A program made the translations under genes and the position numbers. A stretch of DNA of 64,000 nt, taken from NCBI RefSeq assembly GCF_023522835.1, contig NZ_JALCZU010000002.1, forward strand, positions 407,111 through 471,110, read 5' to 3'. Positions 7,997 to 16,246 of this stretch are shown piece after piece. The notes under the pieces are model-generated. The model was not told the DNA's origin, searched no databases, and was given only the letters and a program-made list of their open reading frames with translations. Within the stretch, counting starts at the first letter, position 1. Each line of letters starts with the position of its first letter. This DNA comes from Oceanobacillus saliphilus (GTDB taxonomy: Bacteria > Bacillota > Bacilli > Bacillales > Amphibacillaceae).

Positions 7997-8106
7997 TTGT
8001 TATCACCTATCTCCCAGTTTGTAGGATGTTTTACAATTTGTTTTGGTTCAGGCTCTTTCAAATCGTAATCGTAATATAAAAAACCAGCTCCTCCTTCGTT
8101 AATCAT
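7993..8106 (-). CDS. 37-aa ORF coupled to the downstream membrane protein
   Basis: Begins MINEGGAGFLYYDYDL and ends WEIGDNK; acidic/aromatic with no membrane segment. The ATG has AGGGGTGG 5 bases upstream, and its TGA overlaps the next gene's start as ATGA. The overlap and good ribosome site favour real translation, as a small soluble subunit or a coupling leader. No homologue is recognised. Confidence 0.5.
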   Translation of the reverse strand: MINEGGAGFLYYDYDLKEPEPKQIVKHPTNWEIGDNK

Positions 8107-8153
8107 TCGATCCACCCCTATATAACAATCACAAACACCTTTTTATCTGTTTG

Positions 8154-8711
8154 CTATTCGTATTCCGTTTCATCGATAAATAGCGTTTGAATAAAGTAGA
8201 TAAAGATACATGCTGCGAGGAATACAAATCCCCAGCCTAGTGTTTTTTGCTCAACAATCAGGTAATTATTGCATAGTTGATTTGGTGAAGCTATATATAA
8301 CCAAGCCATAAAGCCAAAAATAGCGCTTAAGCTAATATAGATAATATTTTTAACCCGGGTTTCGAGTTTTTTCCAACTATCCCGTAACGGTACCCCAGCA
8401 AGAAATGGTAGGCTTACAAACTTAAAGATTTCTACTGCCGGTATAGTCAGTGCTTCATCCATTGTTCTCGGAAGCATCCAGTATAGTACAATAATCATGA
8501 ATAATATAATTCCAGGAATTCCATTACTGTTCCACTTTGAAAAAAGGTTTGGGAACTTCTTTTGGAAAAACGGTGTCATGAGCATACCTGCTATAACAAA
8601 CAAAGGCATCTGCATATGCATGTGAATCGCCATAATAGACTCTGCGAGTGCAGTGACTGGGGGAAGCATTAGAAAGATATATAATACGAGACCATAGGCT
8701 GCCTGTTTCAT
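8154..8711 (-). CDS. Polytopic membrane protein, probable heme-copper enzyme assembly factor (CtaG-like)
   Basis: 185 residues with about five or six membrane segments. Near the N-terminus it has AIHMHMQMPLF, a His/Met-rich stretch at a membrane edge that recalls the copper-handling caa3 assembly factor CtaG, though the protein is shorter than typical CtaG. It lies 3 bases after the SCO gene on the same strand, in the position expected for a copper or heme insertion factor. The family assignment is tentative. Confidence 0.55.
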   Translation of the reverse strand: MKQAAYGLVLYIFLMLPPVTALAESIMAIHMHMQMPLFVIAGMLMTPFFQKKFPNLFSKWNSNGIPGIILFMIIVLYWMLPRTMDEALTIPAVEIFKFVSLPFLAGVPLRDSWKKLETRVKNIIYISLSAIFGFMAWLYIASPNQLCNNYLIVEQKTLGWGFVFLAACIFIYFIQTLFIDETEYE

Positions 8712-8714
8712 AAT

Positions 8715-9347
8715 CTATTCCCCCTCTTCTGTTTCCAAGATTGATATTACTTTTTCTGTTGCAGCTTCAATTTCTGTATAGTCCATGACTTCAACTAAAA
8801 TTCCATTAGGGTCTACTAAATAAAAGGCCGAATTATGCTGGAAGTTTCCATTGTTGTCAGGAATGACGATAACACCAAATTCATCCAGTAAATGATCAAG
8901 TTCCACCTGGTCTTGAATTCTTGCCATCCTCCATGTCTCACCATCACTATTAAAATAGAAACGGTATTTTTCCAATGTGGCTGGATCATCTCTTTCCGGG
9001 TCAAAGCTGATACTGAGGAATACAATATCTTCACCAATATATTTATCTGGGATATTGTTATAGACTTGCGCCATATTCATTTCCAGTTCCAAGCATACAT
9101 CTGTACATTCTGTATAAATAAAGGTTATCATCACATATTTTCCTTCGAACGCTGTAAATGGATATACCCTCTCTTTACTATCTTCCAGCGTTACATCAGG
9201 GAAGACGGGATTTTCTTTCATTAATTTATTGATTCTGGCTGTTTCCACTGTGTAGGCTTGAAATCCATCCGTTCCTATGAAGAATAAAGTAAAACCAAAT
9301 AGAATAACGATACTAACAGCTAACCTATTTGACTTTTTTTTGATCAT
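8715..9347 (-). CDS. SCO1/SenC/PrrC family copper chaperone
   Basis: 210 residues. One N-terminal membrane anchor (about 8-28) precedes a thioredoxin-like domain. The copper-binding pair is present in ECTDVC (CxxxC), and the conserved histidine is in FQHNSAFYLVDPNG. SCO proteins deliver copper to, or reduce the cysteines of, the CuA site of subunit II. The gene directly follows the heme-copper enzyme genes, whose second subunit has a CuA site, and the CuA lipoprotein nearby is another likely client. The start at ATG 9347 was chosen over GTG 9356, with AGGAC 9 bases upstream. Confidence 0.9.
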   Translation of the reverse strand: MIKKKSNRLAVSIVILFGFTLFFIGTDGFQAYTVETARINKLMKENPVFPDVTLEDSKERVYPFTAFEGKYVMITFIYTECTDVCLELEMNMAQVYNNIPDKYIGEDIVFLSISFDPERDDPATLEKYRFYFNSDGETWRMARIQDQVELDHLLDEFGVIVIPDNNGNFQHNSAFYLVDPNGILVEVMDYTEIEAATEKVISILETEEGE

Positions 9348-9391
9348 TATGATCACGTCCTAAATATGATTTGTTTACTTTTTAGGCAGAA

Positions 9392-9426
9392 AGAGATAGT
9401 CAGTCACTATGGGTGAGACTATCTCC
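9392..9426 (-). terminator. Hairpin after cbaA
   Basis: GAGATAGTC and GACTATCTC pair exactly around a 15-base loop, followed leftward by a pyrimidine-rich tract. It may partly separate the CbaBA transcript from the SCO gene. Confidence 0.5.
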
Positions 9427-9460
9427 TTCATGTGATGTTTAAATCCATACGCTTTCTCGC

Positions 9461-11137
9461 TTACCAAGTTTTAAATGGTGGTGAACCTGGAGGTGCGTTT
9501 AGGATGAGATCTACTAATGGTATAACATAACCCATAGAGATAACTGCTATTGCTACGATTACCCAAAGTCCCCAGCGTTCCGTCCACCTTGGTGTTACCG
9601 AAGCATTATCCTCCGGTTCAGCAATCGGAAACGCTGTATTCCCTTTTGGTGCGAAGAACATGAGATTGAAAACAATATATACCATGAGGATAACTCCTAA
9701 GAATAAGAGCGAACCACCTATTGCCAGGAAGAACAGGTATGGATCCCAACCAAGTGCTGTTGCATTGTCTCCATAGGTTGTATAGGAAGTTCTTCTTGGG
9801 GAGCCCAAAACTCCAACCCAATGCATTGCTCCAGACATGAACAGCATACCTACAGCCCAGACGATTGTTTGTATGATACCTAATCTATTTATTTTTGTTG
9901 TCATCTCACGTTTTGTCAGATAAGGTATTAACCAATACATGACTCCAAAGAAGGTTAATACAACTGTTGTACCTAATGTTAAATGAAAGTGACCTACAAC
10001 CCATAATGAATTATGGACAACTTGATTCAATTGGTTATTTGTTTGCGCAATCCCACCTGCGCCAGCTGGAATAAAGGCGATCATTGCAATCATTGGTGCA
10101 AGAAATCTTACGTCATTCCAAGGTAATTTTTTAAACCAGCCTAACAAACCTTTTGCACCTTTTTTTCTTCCAGCACGTTCAAACACTGCAAACATGAAGA
10201 ATGCTGTCATAAGGGATGGTAATGCGATAGATAAACTCATAAATACGTGCATGAATTTCAATCCTTGAGTGAATCCTGGATCGATGATTTGATGATGAAA
10301 TCCACCCGGAACGTTCAACACGACGGATAAAATAACTACTAGACGTGCTAATGTATCACTGAATAATCTGCCACCGATTATCTTTGGAACAGTTACATAC
10401 CATGCTGAAACTGCTACGAGATACCAAACGTTTACGATTGTATGACCAAAGCTCCAAAACAATGTTCTGCTCAGCATGACATTTATTGTTTCTGTCCATC
10501 CGAAGGCCCAAGGGATTAACATAAGCACTTCTGCTGTCACACCAAGACTTCCCAATAATGTAAGAACGAAAGCCCCTACCGCAAAGTATGACAATAATGG
10601 TAAATGCTTACCACGATTTCTTTTCTTCCAGCTTGCAGCGTTAATGAACACTCCAATTCCGGAAACCCATAATCCTGCCACCAAAAATACCAATCCGATA
10701 TAAAACCACGGTGATGCTTGCATTGGTGGGTAGAAGGTGTACATGACGGATGCTTCACCCATAATAATAGTTGTAACGACGAAGACAACACCTGTAACGA
10801 GAAGTCCAAAAGCAACCCACCCCATTTTTCTCACTTTAGGAAGAAGACCTCCAAGCGTATGGGAAAGTGATGCATAGAAATAACCGATCATAAATAATGT
10901 TGTAAATACAAGGACCAATAATACACCATGAGCTGTTAAAATTTGATAATAATTAAGCCAAACAGGTAATTCTAAAAGCCCGGCACGATTAAGTCCTTGC
11001 AGCAGTCCTAAAGCTCCGCCAATAAATAATACGATAAATGCGAGTGAAAGATAGGTTAATGTTAGACGTGCATCTTCTGCATTGACTCCTAAGGATTTAT
11101 TCGTTTTTTCTAAAATAGTATTTTTTAAAGCTTCCAT
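9461..11137 (-). CDS. cbaA: B-type heme-copper enzyme subunit I; probable CuA-type nitric oxide reductase
   Basis: 558 residues, about 13-14 membrane segments, colinear with ba3 oxidase subunit I. Metal ligands are intact: His70 and His385 (low-spin heme), His383 (high-spin heme), His232, His281 and His282 (CuB). The CuB helix reads GHTIVNVWYL where oxygen-reducing ba3 enzymes read GHPIVYFWLL, so the His-cross-linked tyrosine needed for O2 cleavage is replaced by Asn236. Loss of that Tyr is typical of NO reductases, including the CuA-containing enzyme of Bacillus azotoformans that derives from this family. With DUF2249, a Crp/FNR regulator and CuA carriers nearby, NO reduction is the better reading. 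ATG 11137 was chosen after GGAAGGAGG. Automated annotation would call it ba3 oxidase. Confidence 0.85.
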   Translation of the reverse strand: MEALKNTILEKTNKSLGVNAEDARLTLTYLSLAFIVLFIGGALGLLQGLNRAGLLELPVWLNYYQILTAHGVLLVLVFTTLFMIGYFYASLSHTLGGLLPKVRKMGWVAFGLLVTGVVFVVTTIIMGEASVMYTFYPPMQASPWFYIGLVFLVAGLWVSGIGVFINAASWKKRNRGKHLPLLSYFAVGAFVLTLLGSLGVTAEVLMLIPWAFGWTETINVMLSRTLFWSFGHTIVNVWYLVAVSAWYVTVPKIIGGRLFSDTLARLVVILSVVLNVPGGFHHQIIDPGFTQGLKFMHVFMSLSIALPSLMTAFFMFAVFERAGRKKGAKGLLGWFKKLPWNDVRFLAPMIAMIAFIPAGAGGIAQTNNQLNQVVHNSLWVVGHFHLTLGTTVVLTFFGVMYWLIPYLTKREMTTKINRLGIIQTIVWAVGMLFMSGAMHWVGVLGSPRRTSYTTYGDNATALGWDPYLFFLAIGGSLLFLGVILMVYIVFNLMFFAPKGNTAFPIAEPEDNASVTPRWTERWGLWVIVAIAVISMGYVIPLVDLILNAPPGSPPFKTW

Positions 11138-11153
11138 TTTATTGCCTCCTTCC

Positions 11154-11621
11154 TTATTTAACGGTAATTGTTGTTGCCATTGCCTGATGGCCGGCACCAC
11201 AATACTCATTACATAAAACTAAATATTCACCTGGTTCATTAAACGTCTCTGTGATCTTTTGAATATGACCTGGTACTACCATTGCGTTTGCATTTGTTCC
11301 AGCAATTTGAAAACCATGAATAACGTCTTTCGAAGTCATTGTAAATGTAACTTTAGAACCAACAGGTACTTCAATATTATTAGGAGTAAAACTGAAAATT
11401 TGTAGTGTCATCACTACTTCATATTCATTTTCACCTGTTTTATAAACACCCGGCTCATCAAATGGCGCTGTTTCATCTACTTTCTGAGGATCGATCGTTT
11501 CCATATTACTAGGTGGTCCCATTTCCATTGCGAATGTCTGATACCCTGTTACGACCATGGACAGAATAAGGACTCCAACACCAATAACTAACCAAATCTC
11601 CTCAAAGCGATGCATTTTCAT
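11154..11621 (-). CDS. cbaB: Heme-copper enzyme subunit II with CuA site
   Basis: 155 residues: one N-terminal membrane helix (about 8-30) and an extracellular cupredoxin domain. All CuA ligands are seen: His102 (VIHGFQ), Cys137, Glu139 (backbone), Cys141, His145 and Met148 (CNEYCGAGHQAM). It receives electrons from an external donor, possibly the CuA lipoprotein at 6099-6521, and passes them to subunit I. The gene ends 16 bases before cbaA, with which it forms an operon. The single helix and short length fit the ba3-type subunit II. Confidence 0.92.
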   Translation of the reverse strand: MKMHRFEEIWLVIGVGVLILSMVVTGYQTFAMEMGPPSNMETIDPQKVDETAPFDEPGVYKTGENEYEVVMTLQIFSFTPNNIEVPVGSKVTFTMTSKDVIHGFQIAGTNANAMVVPGHIQKITETFNEPGEYLVLCNEYCGAGHQAMATTITVK

Positions 11622-11633
11622 ATCATTACCTCC

Positions 11634-11789
11634 CTAAATTCTTACCATATACGTAATGAATAACAATAAAATAAAGCTGACAATCCCGCCTCCAACAAAT
11701 ACGATTGAGGAAAATAACGCTCCTTTTAATGAACCAACATCATGCGTATCTATATTTTCCTCTTGAGCTATTTTCTTTGTTGTTTCCAT
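11634..11789 (-). CDS. 51-aa single-helix subunit (oxidase subunit 2A-like)
   Basis: A short ORF starting METTKKIAQEEN with one transmembrane helix (about residues 24-48, GALFSSIVFVGGGIVSFILL). It lies 12 bases upstream of cbaB on the same strand, with AAAGGGTGA as ribosome site. Small single-helix proteins of this kind accompany ba3 enzymes (subunit IIa) and supply the missing first helix of subunit II. It is the first gene of the operon, downstream of the Crp/FNR site at 11852. Confidence 0.8.
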   Translation of the reverse strand: METTKKIAQEENIDTHDVGSLKGALFSSIVFVGGGIVSFILLLFITYMVRI

Positions 11790-11824
11790 TTGAGAATCAC
11801 CCTTTCATGTTATTTCTTACTTAT

Positions 11825-11867
11825 ATCTTATTCCTGAATCCGTTTTCTCCCAGTGATGCAAATCACA
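11825..11867 (-). promoter_or_regulatory. Crp/FNR operator and candidate promoter of the cba operon
   Basis: AGTGATGCAAATCACA (11852-11867) reads on the minus strand as TGTGATTTGCATCACT, a TGTGA-N6-TCACT box. A possible -10 (TAAGAT, 11830-11825) would put transcription start near 11818, so the box centre would be about 41.5 bases upstream, the standard activating position for Crp/FNR proteins. The -10 is weak; the box is good. Confidence 0.6.
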
Positions 11868-11913
11868 ACATGCCTGTGACCTTCAACACAAAACAAAAAA
11901 CATATGACAAAAG

Positions 11914-11960
11914 AGTGAACAGGTGCCTGTCACTCCCCGGTTTTTGTCGATTTATGTTGA
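11914..11960 (+). repeat. Short dispersed repeat CTGTCACTCCCCG...TTTTGTCGA, copy 1
   Basis: CTGTCACTCCCCGG followed by TTTTTGTCGATTT. A second copy with the same order is at 16247-16275. It lies in the 400-base gap between the cba operon and the HXXEE gene, which holds no other recognisable feature right of the promoter. Confidence 0.5.
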
Positions 11961-12189
11961 ATTAAAAACACCTCGAGAATCAATCTGTTTCTGAGATAAT
12001 AATTTTTCTTATGCAAGCGCGCAGCAATCTGACTCTTGGGATGCATATAAATCGTTTCTATATCATCAACATCTACAGGTAATGCCTTGAAATGCATTTC
12101 ACAATTCTCAAATAATCAAATCTTTTTAATTCATTCTTCTGTTTTCCATGATAAAGTTAGTTTGAATAGCTTTAAAGGAGGGGTTTAAC

Positions 12190-12672
12190 TTGGAAGGATT
12201 GGTTATTTTATTTTTATTTGCAATAACACTCCATAATTTAGAAGAGGCATTATGGTTGCCTGAGTGGTCAAATTCGATTTCAAAATTCCATAAGCCGGTG
12301 AGGAAAAATGAATTTTATTTCGCTGCCATTTTCATTACGTCTTTAGCCTATCTTTCAGCTTTCTTTTATTTATTTTTTCCAGACTCGACTATCGCTAAAT
12401 ATGTTCTGATTGGTTTCCTAGGTTCCATGATTATCAATGCCATTTTTCCACACTTCATTGCAACAATCGTATTAAAAAGATATGCACCAGGACTTTTAAC
12501 AGGTGTTTTACTAAATATTCCTATTAATAGCCTTATCCTTGTTAAATTTTTTCAAAACGGAGATGTCGAATTAAATGGGGTCATCTTATCGACACTTCTA
12601 GTAGGAGTTATGTTGTTAGGCTTAATCCCTGTTTTATTCAAAATTGGAGGATCCTTAACAAATCAGTTTTAG
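12190..12672 (+). CDS. HXXEE domain membrane protein
   Basis: 160 residues with five hydrophobic segments. The name-giving motif is at the end of the first segment (LHNLEEALWLPEW, about residues 14-26), and a second conserved His lies in IFPHFIAT. Members are uncharacterised membrane proteins that may bind metal through the His and Glu residues. The start is TTG with AAAGGAGGGG 7 bases upstream. It stands alone between the cba promoter region and the XRE gene. Confidence 0.75.
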   Translation: MEGLVILFLFAITLHNLEEALWLPEWSNSISKFHKPVRKNEFYFAAIFITSLAYLSAFFYLFFPDSTIAKYVLIGFLGSMIINAIFPHFIATIVLKRYAPGLLTGVLLNIPINSLILVKFFQNGDVELNGVILSTLLVGVMLLGLIPVLFKIGGSLTNQF

Positions 12673-12699
12673 AAAGGGACTGTCATTTTCTGTTTTCTT

Positions 12700-12732
12700 T
12701 CAAAAAAATAGCATACATTCAGTATGTATGCT
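12700..12732 (-). terminator. Terminator of the XRE-cupin gene
   Basis: Arms AGCATACAT and ATGTATGCT around 5 bases. Read leftward they are followed by a run of seven T residues, about 20 bases past the stop at 12753. Confidence 0.7.
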
Positions 12733-12752
12733 GGGTCTACCTTCTCTTTTTT

Positions 12753-13313
12753 TTAGATTCGATCAATAAAACAGGTCAGTACTTGTGCTTCTTCGTCATC
12801 AACTGGGACAAACAAGTGAGGTTTTGATCCTTGAAAATAAGCACTGTCTCCTTTTTCCAAAAGATGCTTTTCACCGTCATAAAGCAAATTAATTTTTCCT
12901 TCGAGTATGTAAATAAATTCATCCTGGGAATGGGTGTATGTTTGATTCAGACGCTGATTCATCTTTCTAGGGGTAACATGTACAATTGTAGGTTCAATAC
13001 CGCTGAACTTAGACCTGTTTGCCAGTAGTTCATAAGAATAACCCATACTCTCGTCCCCTACTTTGGACTGCCGGCTTGATTTTCTTTGAAGTACAAGGTC
13101 TTCTTCCGTTTTATCATCCAGAACCCAGGACAATTGCACTCCCAATGCTTCGCTTATTTTTGATAGCGTAGCAATCGCTGATGCCGTTTGTCCATTCTCG
13201 ATTTTTGATAGTAAACTTTTAGAAATTCCACATTCATCAGCAACCTGCTGCTGCGTTTTTTTATTTCTTAAACGAATTAATTTTATCTTTTTTCCAATAT
13301 GTTGAAGATCGAT
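12753..13313 (-). CDS. XRE-family regulator with C-terminal cupin domain; apparent ATC start
   Basis: 186 residues if read from ATC at 13313. An N-terminal XRE helix-turn-helix (KLIRLRNKKTQQQVADECG, then ISKSLLSKIENG) covers about residues 7-60, and a cupin sensor fold covers about 110-180 (HSQDEFIYILEGK, GDSAYFQGSKPH). Such HTH-cupin proteins sense small ligands and regulate polyamine, sugar or amino-acid genes. The HTH frame has an upstream TGA at 13322 and no ATG, GTG or TTG before the conserved IGKKIKLIRLR, so annotation from the first ordinary start (TTG 13166 or 13145) would lose the HTH. ATC-GAT-CTT-CAA fits the position of the usual initiator MD; GTT at 13319 is an alternative. GGAAGGA lies 10 bases upstream of the ATC. 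Confidence 0.75.
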   Translation of the reverse strand: MDLQHIGKKIKLIRLRNKKTQQQVADECGISKSLLSKIENGQTASAIATLSKISEALGVQLSWVLDDKTEEDLVLQRKSSRQSKVGDESMGYSYELLANRSKFSGIEPTIVHVTPRKMNQRLNQTYTHSQDEFIYILEGKINLLYDGEKHLLEKGDSAYFQGSKPHLFVPVDDEEAQVLTCFIDRI

Positions 13314-13662
13314 TGGAACTCAGTCCTTCCATCTGAAATCATCTGTATGTTTTTTAATCATAGATTAGGCGATGGTAGGAGTCAAGAAAAGGTTATAATC
13401 CAATAATCATGTCCTGTTACAAAATTAACTGCATATCGACTTTCCAACATAGCTCCCGTCCATTAAAATTATCTGCTCTTTTAACCAATACTGCATATGT
13501 AATAAAGTGAAACTTCACTCGGTCTCGATAATAATTATCCCCAACTACAATTTTTGCTTCTCCCGATTTTTTGAAAAAAGTCAATATGTCCGTTTATACG
13601 AAATACACGAAGAAACCGCCCTACCAGCAATTTAAAATACTGATTTGACGGTTTCTAATTGC
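13314..13662. other. Intergenic with weak hairpin
   Basis: No gene. Near 13610-13655 GAAACCG(C/T)C arms form an imperfect hairpin that probably ends the leftward mvaB transcript. The rest should hold the XRE promoter, with no clear hexamers. Confidence 0.4.
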
Positions 13663-14568
13663 TTACTGTGCATTTGCAAAATAAGCCAGTGACCTGCTCG
13701 GCAGGGTTTTGCCAAGCTTGCTTTGGATATAAATTCCGGCATTTTGTATTTTTTTCTCTTCAATGCCTGTGTCAATTCCAAGTCCATGCAAGAGATACAG
13801 CACGTCATTTGTTGCCACATTCCCTGCTGCACCCGGAGCGTACGGACAGCCTCCGAGGCCACCGATTGTGCTGTCGAAACGATTGATTCCATATTGCATG
13901 GATGTCATGATATTTGCAATTGCCATTCCTCTCGTATCATGAAAATGAAGAATCAGCTTTTCCTTTGGATAGTGCTTCAGCAGCAGTTCAAGCAGTTGCT
14001 CTACCTGTGTAGGAACCGCTGTTCCGATCGTATCTCCCAAGGAAAGATCATCGACACCTGAATCAAGCAGTTTTTCACATACTCTAAAAACCTGTTCGGG
14101 AGAGATTTTACCTTCGTAAGGACAATCAAATACAGTGGAAATATAACCTGTTACCCTTTTCCCAGCGCTTTTTGCTTCTTGGATTACTTTATCTAGTATT
14201 GGAAAGGTTTCTTCAATTGTTTTATTGATATTTTTCAGGTTATGCATTTCACTGGCCGACATAAAGACGGATGCACCATCAATTCCAGCCTCAAGTGCAT
14301 ATTCAAGTCCTTTCATATTCGGTACAAGTGCTGAATAAAGTACATCGGGATTACGGTTGATTTGTTTTCCAACTTCCCTGGCATCCGATAGGGCTGGGAT
14401 CATTTTCGGGTTAACAAAAGAACTATATTCTATCTCTTTCACTCCTGACTCAGAAATCATATTGATCCAGGAAACCTTATCTGCGGTTGAAATCCATTTC
14501 TTTTCATTCTGCAGTCCGTCACGAGGTCCAACTTCTTTAATTTGAACAAAACTCGGCAATCGCGTCAT
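13663..14568 (-). CDS. mvaB: Hydroxymethylglutaryl-CoA lyase
   Basis: 301 residues, full length for the family. It is a TIM-barrel DRE-metallolyase: KEVGPRDGLQNEK near the N-terminus gives the catalytic Arg/Asp, HFHDTRG the metal histidines, and GGLGGCPYAPGAAGNVATND the glycine-rich signature with the catalytic cysteine. It splits HMG-CoA into acetyl-CoA and acetoacetate, the last step of leucine breakdown. Bacillus relatives (YngG) sit in a leucine/isovalerate catabolic operon, but no partner genes are seen here, so it is an isolated copy. The ATG at 14568 follows GGAGGG. Confidence 0.95.
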   Translation of the reverse strand: MTRLPSFVQIKEVGPRDGLQNEKKWISTADKVSWINMISESGVKEIEYSSFVNPKMIPALSDAREVGKQINRNPDVLYSALVPNMKGLEYALEAGIDGASVFMSASEMHNLKNINKTIEETFPILDKVIQEAKSAGKRVTGYISTVFDCPYEGKISPEQVFRVCEKLLDSGVDDLSLGDTIGTAVPTQVEQLLELLLKHYPKEKLILHFHDTRGMAIANIMTSMQYGINRFDSTIGGLGGCPYAPGAAGNVATNDVLYLLHGLGIDTGIEEKKIQNAGIYIQSKLGKTLPSRSLAYFANAQ

Positions 14569-14726
14569 ATTAAACCCTCCGTTCGTTTTGGAAAAACCTG
14601 CAGCCAGCAGTGATCAGTAATAAGTGCGCTTACACACGACTATTCTTTCTTGATTCTTGTATCTTTCAGATGCACTATACGTGGATTTTAACGTTTATAT
14701 TAGTGTATTCAATTATGTTTCTTTTG

Positions 14727-14743
14727 ATTCAACATTGTTGAAT
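14727..14743. promoter_or_regulatory. Near-perfect palindrome, possible operator for mvaB
   Basis: ATTCAACATTGTTGAAT has 8-base inverted arms with one central base. A partial repeat (ATTCAAACAATG) follows at about 14760. It is 160 bases upstream of mvaB and near an AT-rich stretch. No regulator is recognised. Confidence 0.35.
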
Positions 14744-14825
14744 ATAGTATATAATAAATATTCAAACAATGTCAACTTACTACACTGTGTCAGACTTTTA
14801 AGGTGGTATCTACTGCAAGTTACAT

Positions 14826-14862
14826 GCAAAAAAACCTTCCCGATGTGTATCAGGAAGGTGAT
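14826..14862 (-). terminator. Terminator of the D,D-carboxypeptidase gene
   Basis: ACCTTCC and GGAAGGT around an 11- to 12-base loop, followed leftward by seven T residues, about 30 bases past the stop. Confidence 0.8.
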
Positions 14863-14891
14863 CATAGGTTACCGAATTTAAGTTTTCTTAA

Positions 14892-16103
14892 TTAGTAAAA
14901 ATACTTATCGTTCTTCACGAATTTCCTTTTATAACTTTTGATCATACGTATCATTATCATGAACAGAACACCTAATACAAACCCGATGGTAATCGAAGGC
15001 AGAACAGGAAAAATATCATCCAATATCGATGTCTCATGTGAATTCAGAGAGGGTTTGTCCATACCCTCAGCGGGATTGCCATTATCAAGTTTTTCCAGCT
15101 GAAAAGACGTAATTGTGTCATTTTCATTTGAAATAGTTACGATCCCATCTTCCTCCACTTTTTGATCAAGCTCATCATCTAGTGAATGTGCAAAAGATAA
15201 TTTTTCAGGCGCGGTGTATTCCTGACCTTCAACAGTAAAAATAGTTCCTTCGTCAATACTGGAAATAGTGAAATTTTCAAATCCATAGTCTAGTAGATTT
15301 ATAGTGTCTTCATATGCCTCGCTATCAAAACTGCTTTTTAAAGTAACAGCAATTAAACTTAAATCATTTTTTTCCGCAGTTGTTACAAGCGTGAAACCGG
15401 ACTTCGATACGAATCCATTCTTTCCTCCAGTGACTTCATCGTAAGGAATTTCCCCTTTCACTATTTTATGGTGGGAATGAATAATAGTGTCCCACGTTTT
15501 TCCATTCCATTTCAATTCTTTTGCACCAAAAATTTCCATAAATGTATCGTTTCTCATTGCATGCTGTGTTATCTTCGCTAAATCTTCAGCTGTTGTTACA
15601 TGATCTTCGTCAAAGAGCCCATGAGGATTTTCAAAGTTTGTCTTCTCCGTACCGATTACATCTTCTAAATAGGTATTTATTTCTTCTGAGAACTGTTCCA
15701 TACTTCCACTCAAATGCTCGGCAATCGCAACCCCTGCATCATTGCCAGAATTGATCAGCAATCCCTGAATGAGCTTTCTTAACGTTACTTTCTCACCTTC
15801 GTCCAAGAAAACAGTAGTTCCTACGACATTTTTCGCACTTGCCTCATTGCTAATGGTTACAATATCTTCCAGATTCCCAGTTTCGATTGCAAAAATGGCT
15901 GTAGCGATTTTCGTTACACTCGCCGGATACATCGGTACATTCGCATTTTTGTCAAAGAGAACCTGCCCTGTATTTGCTTCCATTAAAAAAGCTGACTCAC
16001 TGTGCGTAAGAGGAGCTTGTGAAGGGGATTCTGCAAGGGCGTGTGTACCAAACATCATATTAAAAGCAAGTGTTATTGTGATTAATAGAACGGATTTTTT
16101 CAT
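14892..16103 (-). CDS. D-alanyl-D-alanine carboxypeptidase (penicillin-binding protein 5/6 type)
   Basis: 403 residues. Signal peptide (about 1-24, ending THALA-E), then a peptidase S11 domain with SVTK (Ser-x-x-Lys nucleophile, about residue 62), SGN (about 118) and KNG in GGKNGFVSKSGFT in place of the usual KTG. A low-complexity region follows and, unusually, the C-terminal anchor is a real transmembrane helix (FPVLPSITIGFVLGVLFMIM) with a basic tail instead of an amphipathic helix. It trims the terminal D-Ala of peptidoglycan stem peptides, limiting cross-linking. DacA/DacF-like; which paralogue is unclear, so no symbol is given. KNG for KTG is a tolerated variant but worth noting. Confidence 0.88.
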   Translation of the reverse strand: MKKSVLLITITLAFNMMFGTHALAESPSQAPLTHSESAFLMEANTGQVLFDKNANVPMYPASVTKIATAIFAIETGNLEDIVTISNEASAKNVVGTTVFLDEGEKVTLRKLIQGLLINSGNDAGVAIAEHLSGSMEQFSEEINTYLEDVIGTEKTNFENPHGLFDEDHVTTAEDLAKITQHAMRNDTFMEIFGAKELKWNGKTWDTIIHSHHKIVKGEIPYDEVTGGKNGFVSKSGFTLVTTAEKNDLSLIAVTLKSSFDSEAYEDTINLLDYGFENFTISSIDEGTIFTVEGQEYTAPEKLSFAHSLDDELDQKVEEDGIVTISNENDTITSFQLEKLDNGNPAEGMDKPSLNSHETSILDDIFPVLPSITIGFVLGVLFMIMIRMIKSYKRKFVKNDKYFY

Positions 16104-16246
16104 ATTAACTACTCCATAATCGAATTTTAAGCCATGTACTATTTTAGGTTAAATATATGGAATAAGTATGTAAATACTATTCGTAAACTTGTAATAAACT
16201 CCTAATATTTCAGGTAATAAATGGAAATGTAACTGGGTACGATTCA

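Noticed and set aside
9461-11137. Ordinary ba3-type cytochrome c oxidase
   Set aside because: The active-site tyrosine is Asn and the context is nitrogen-oxide-like; kept only as an alternative.
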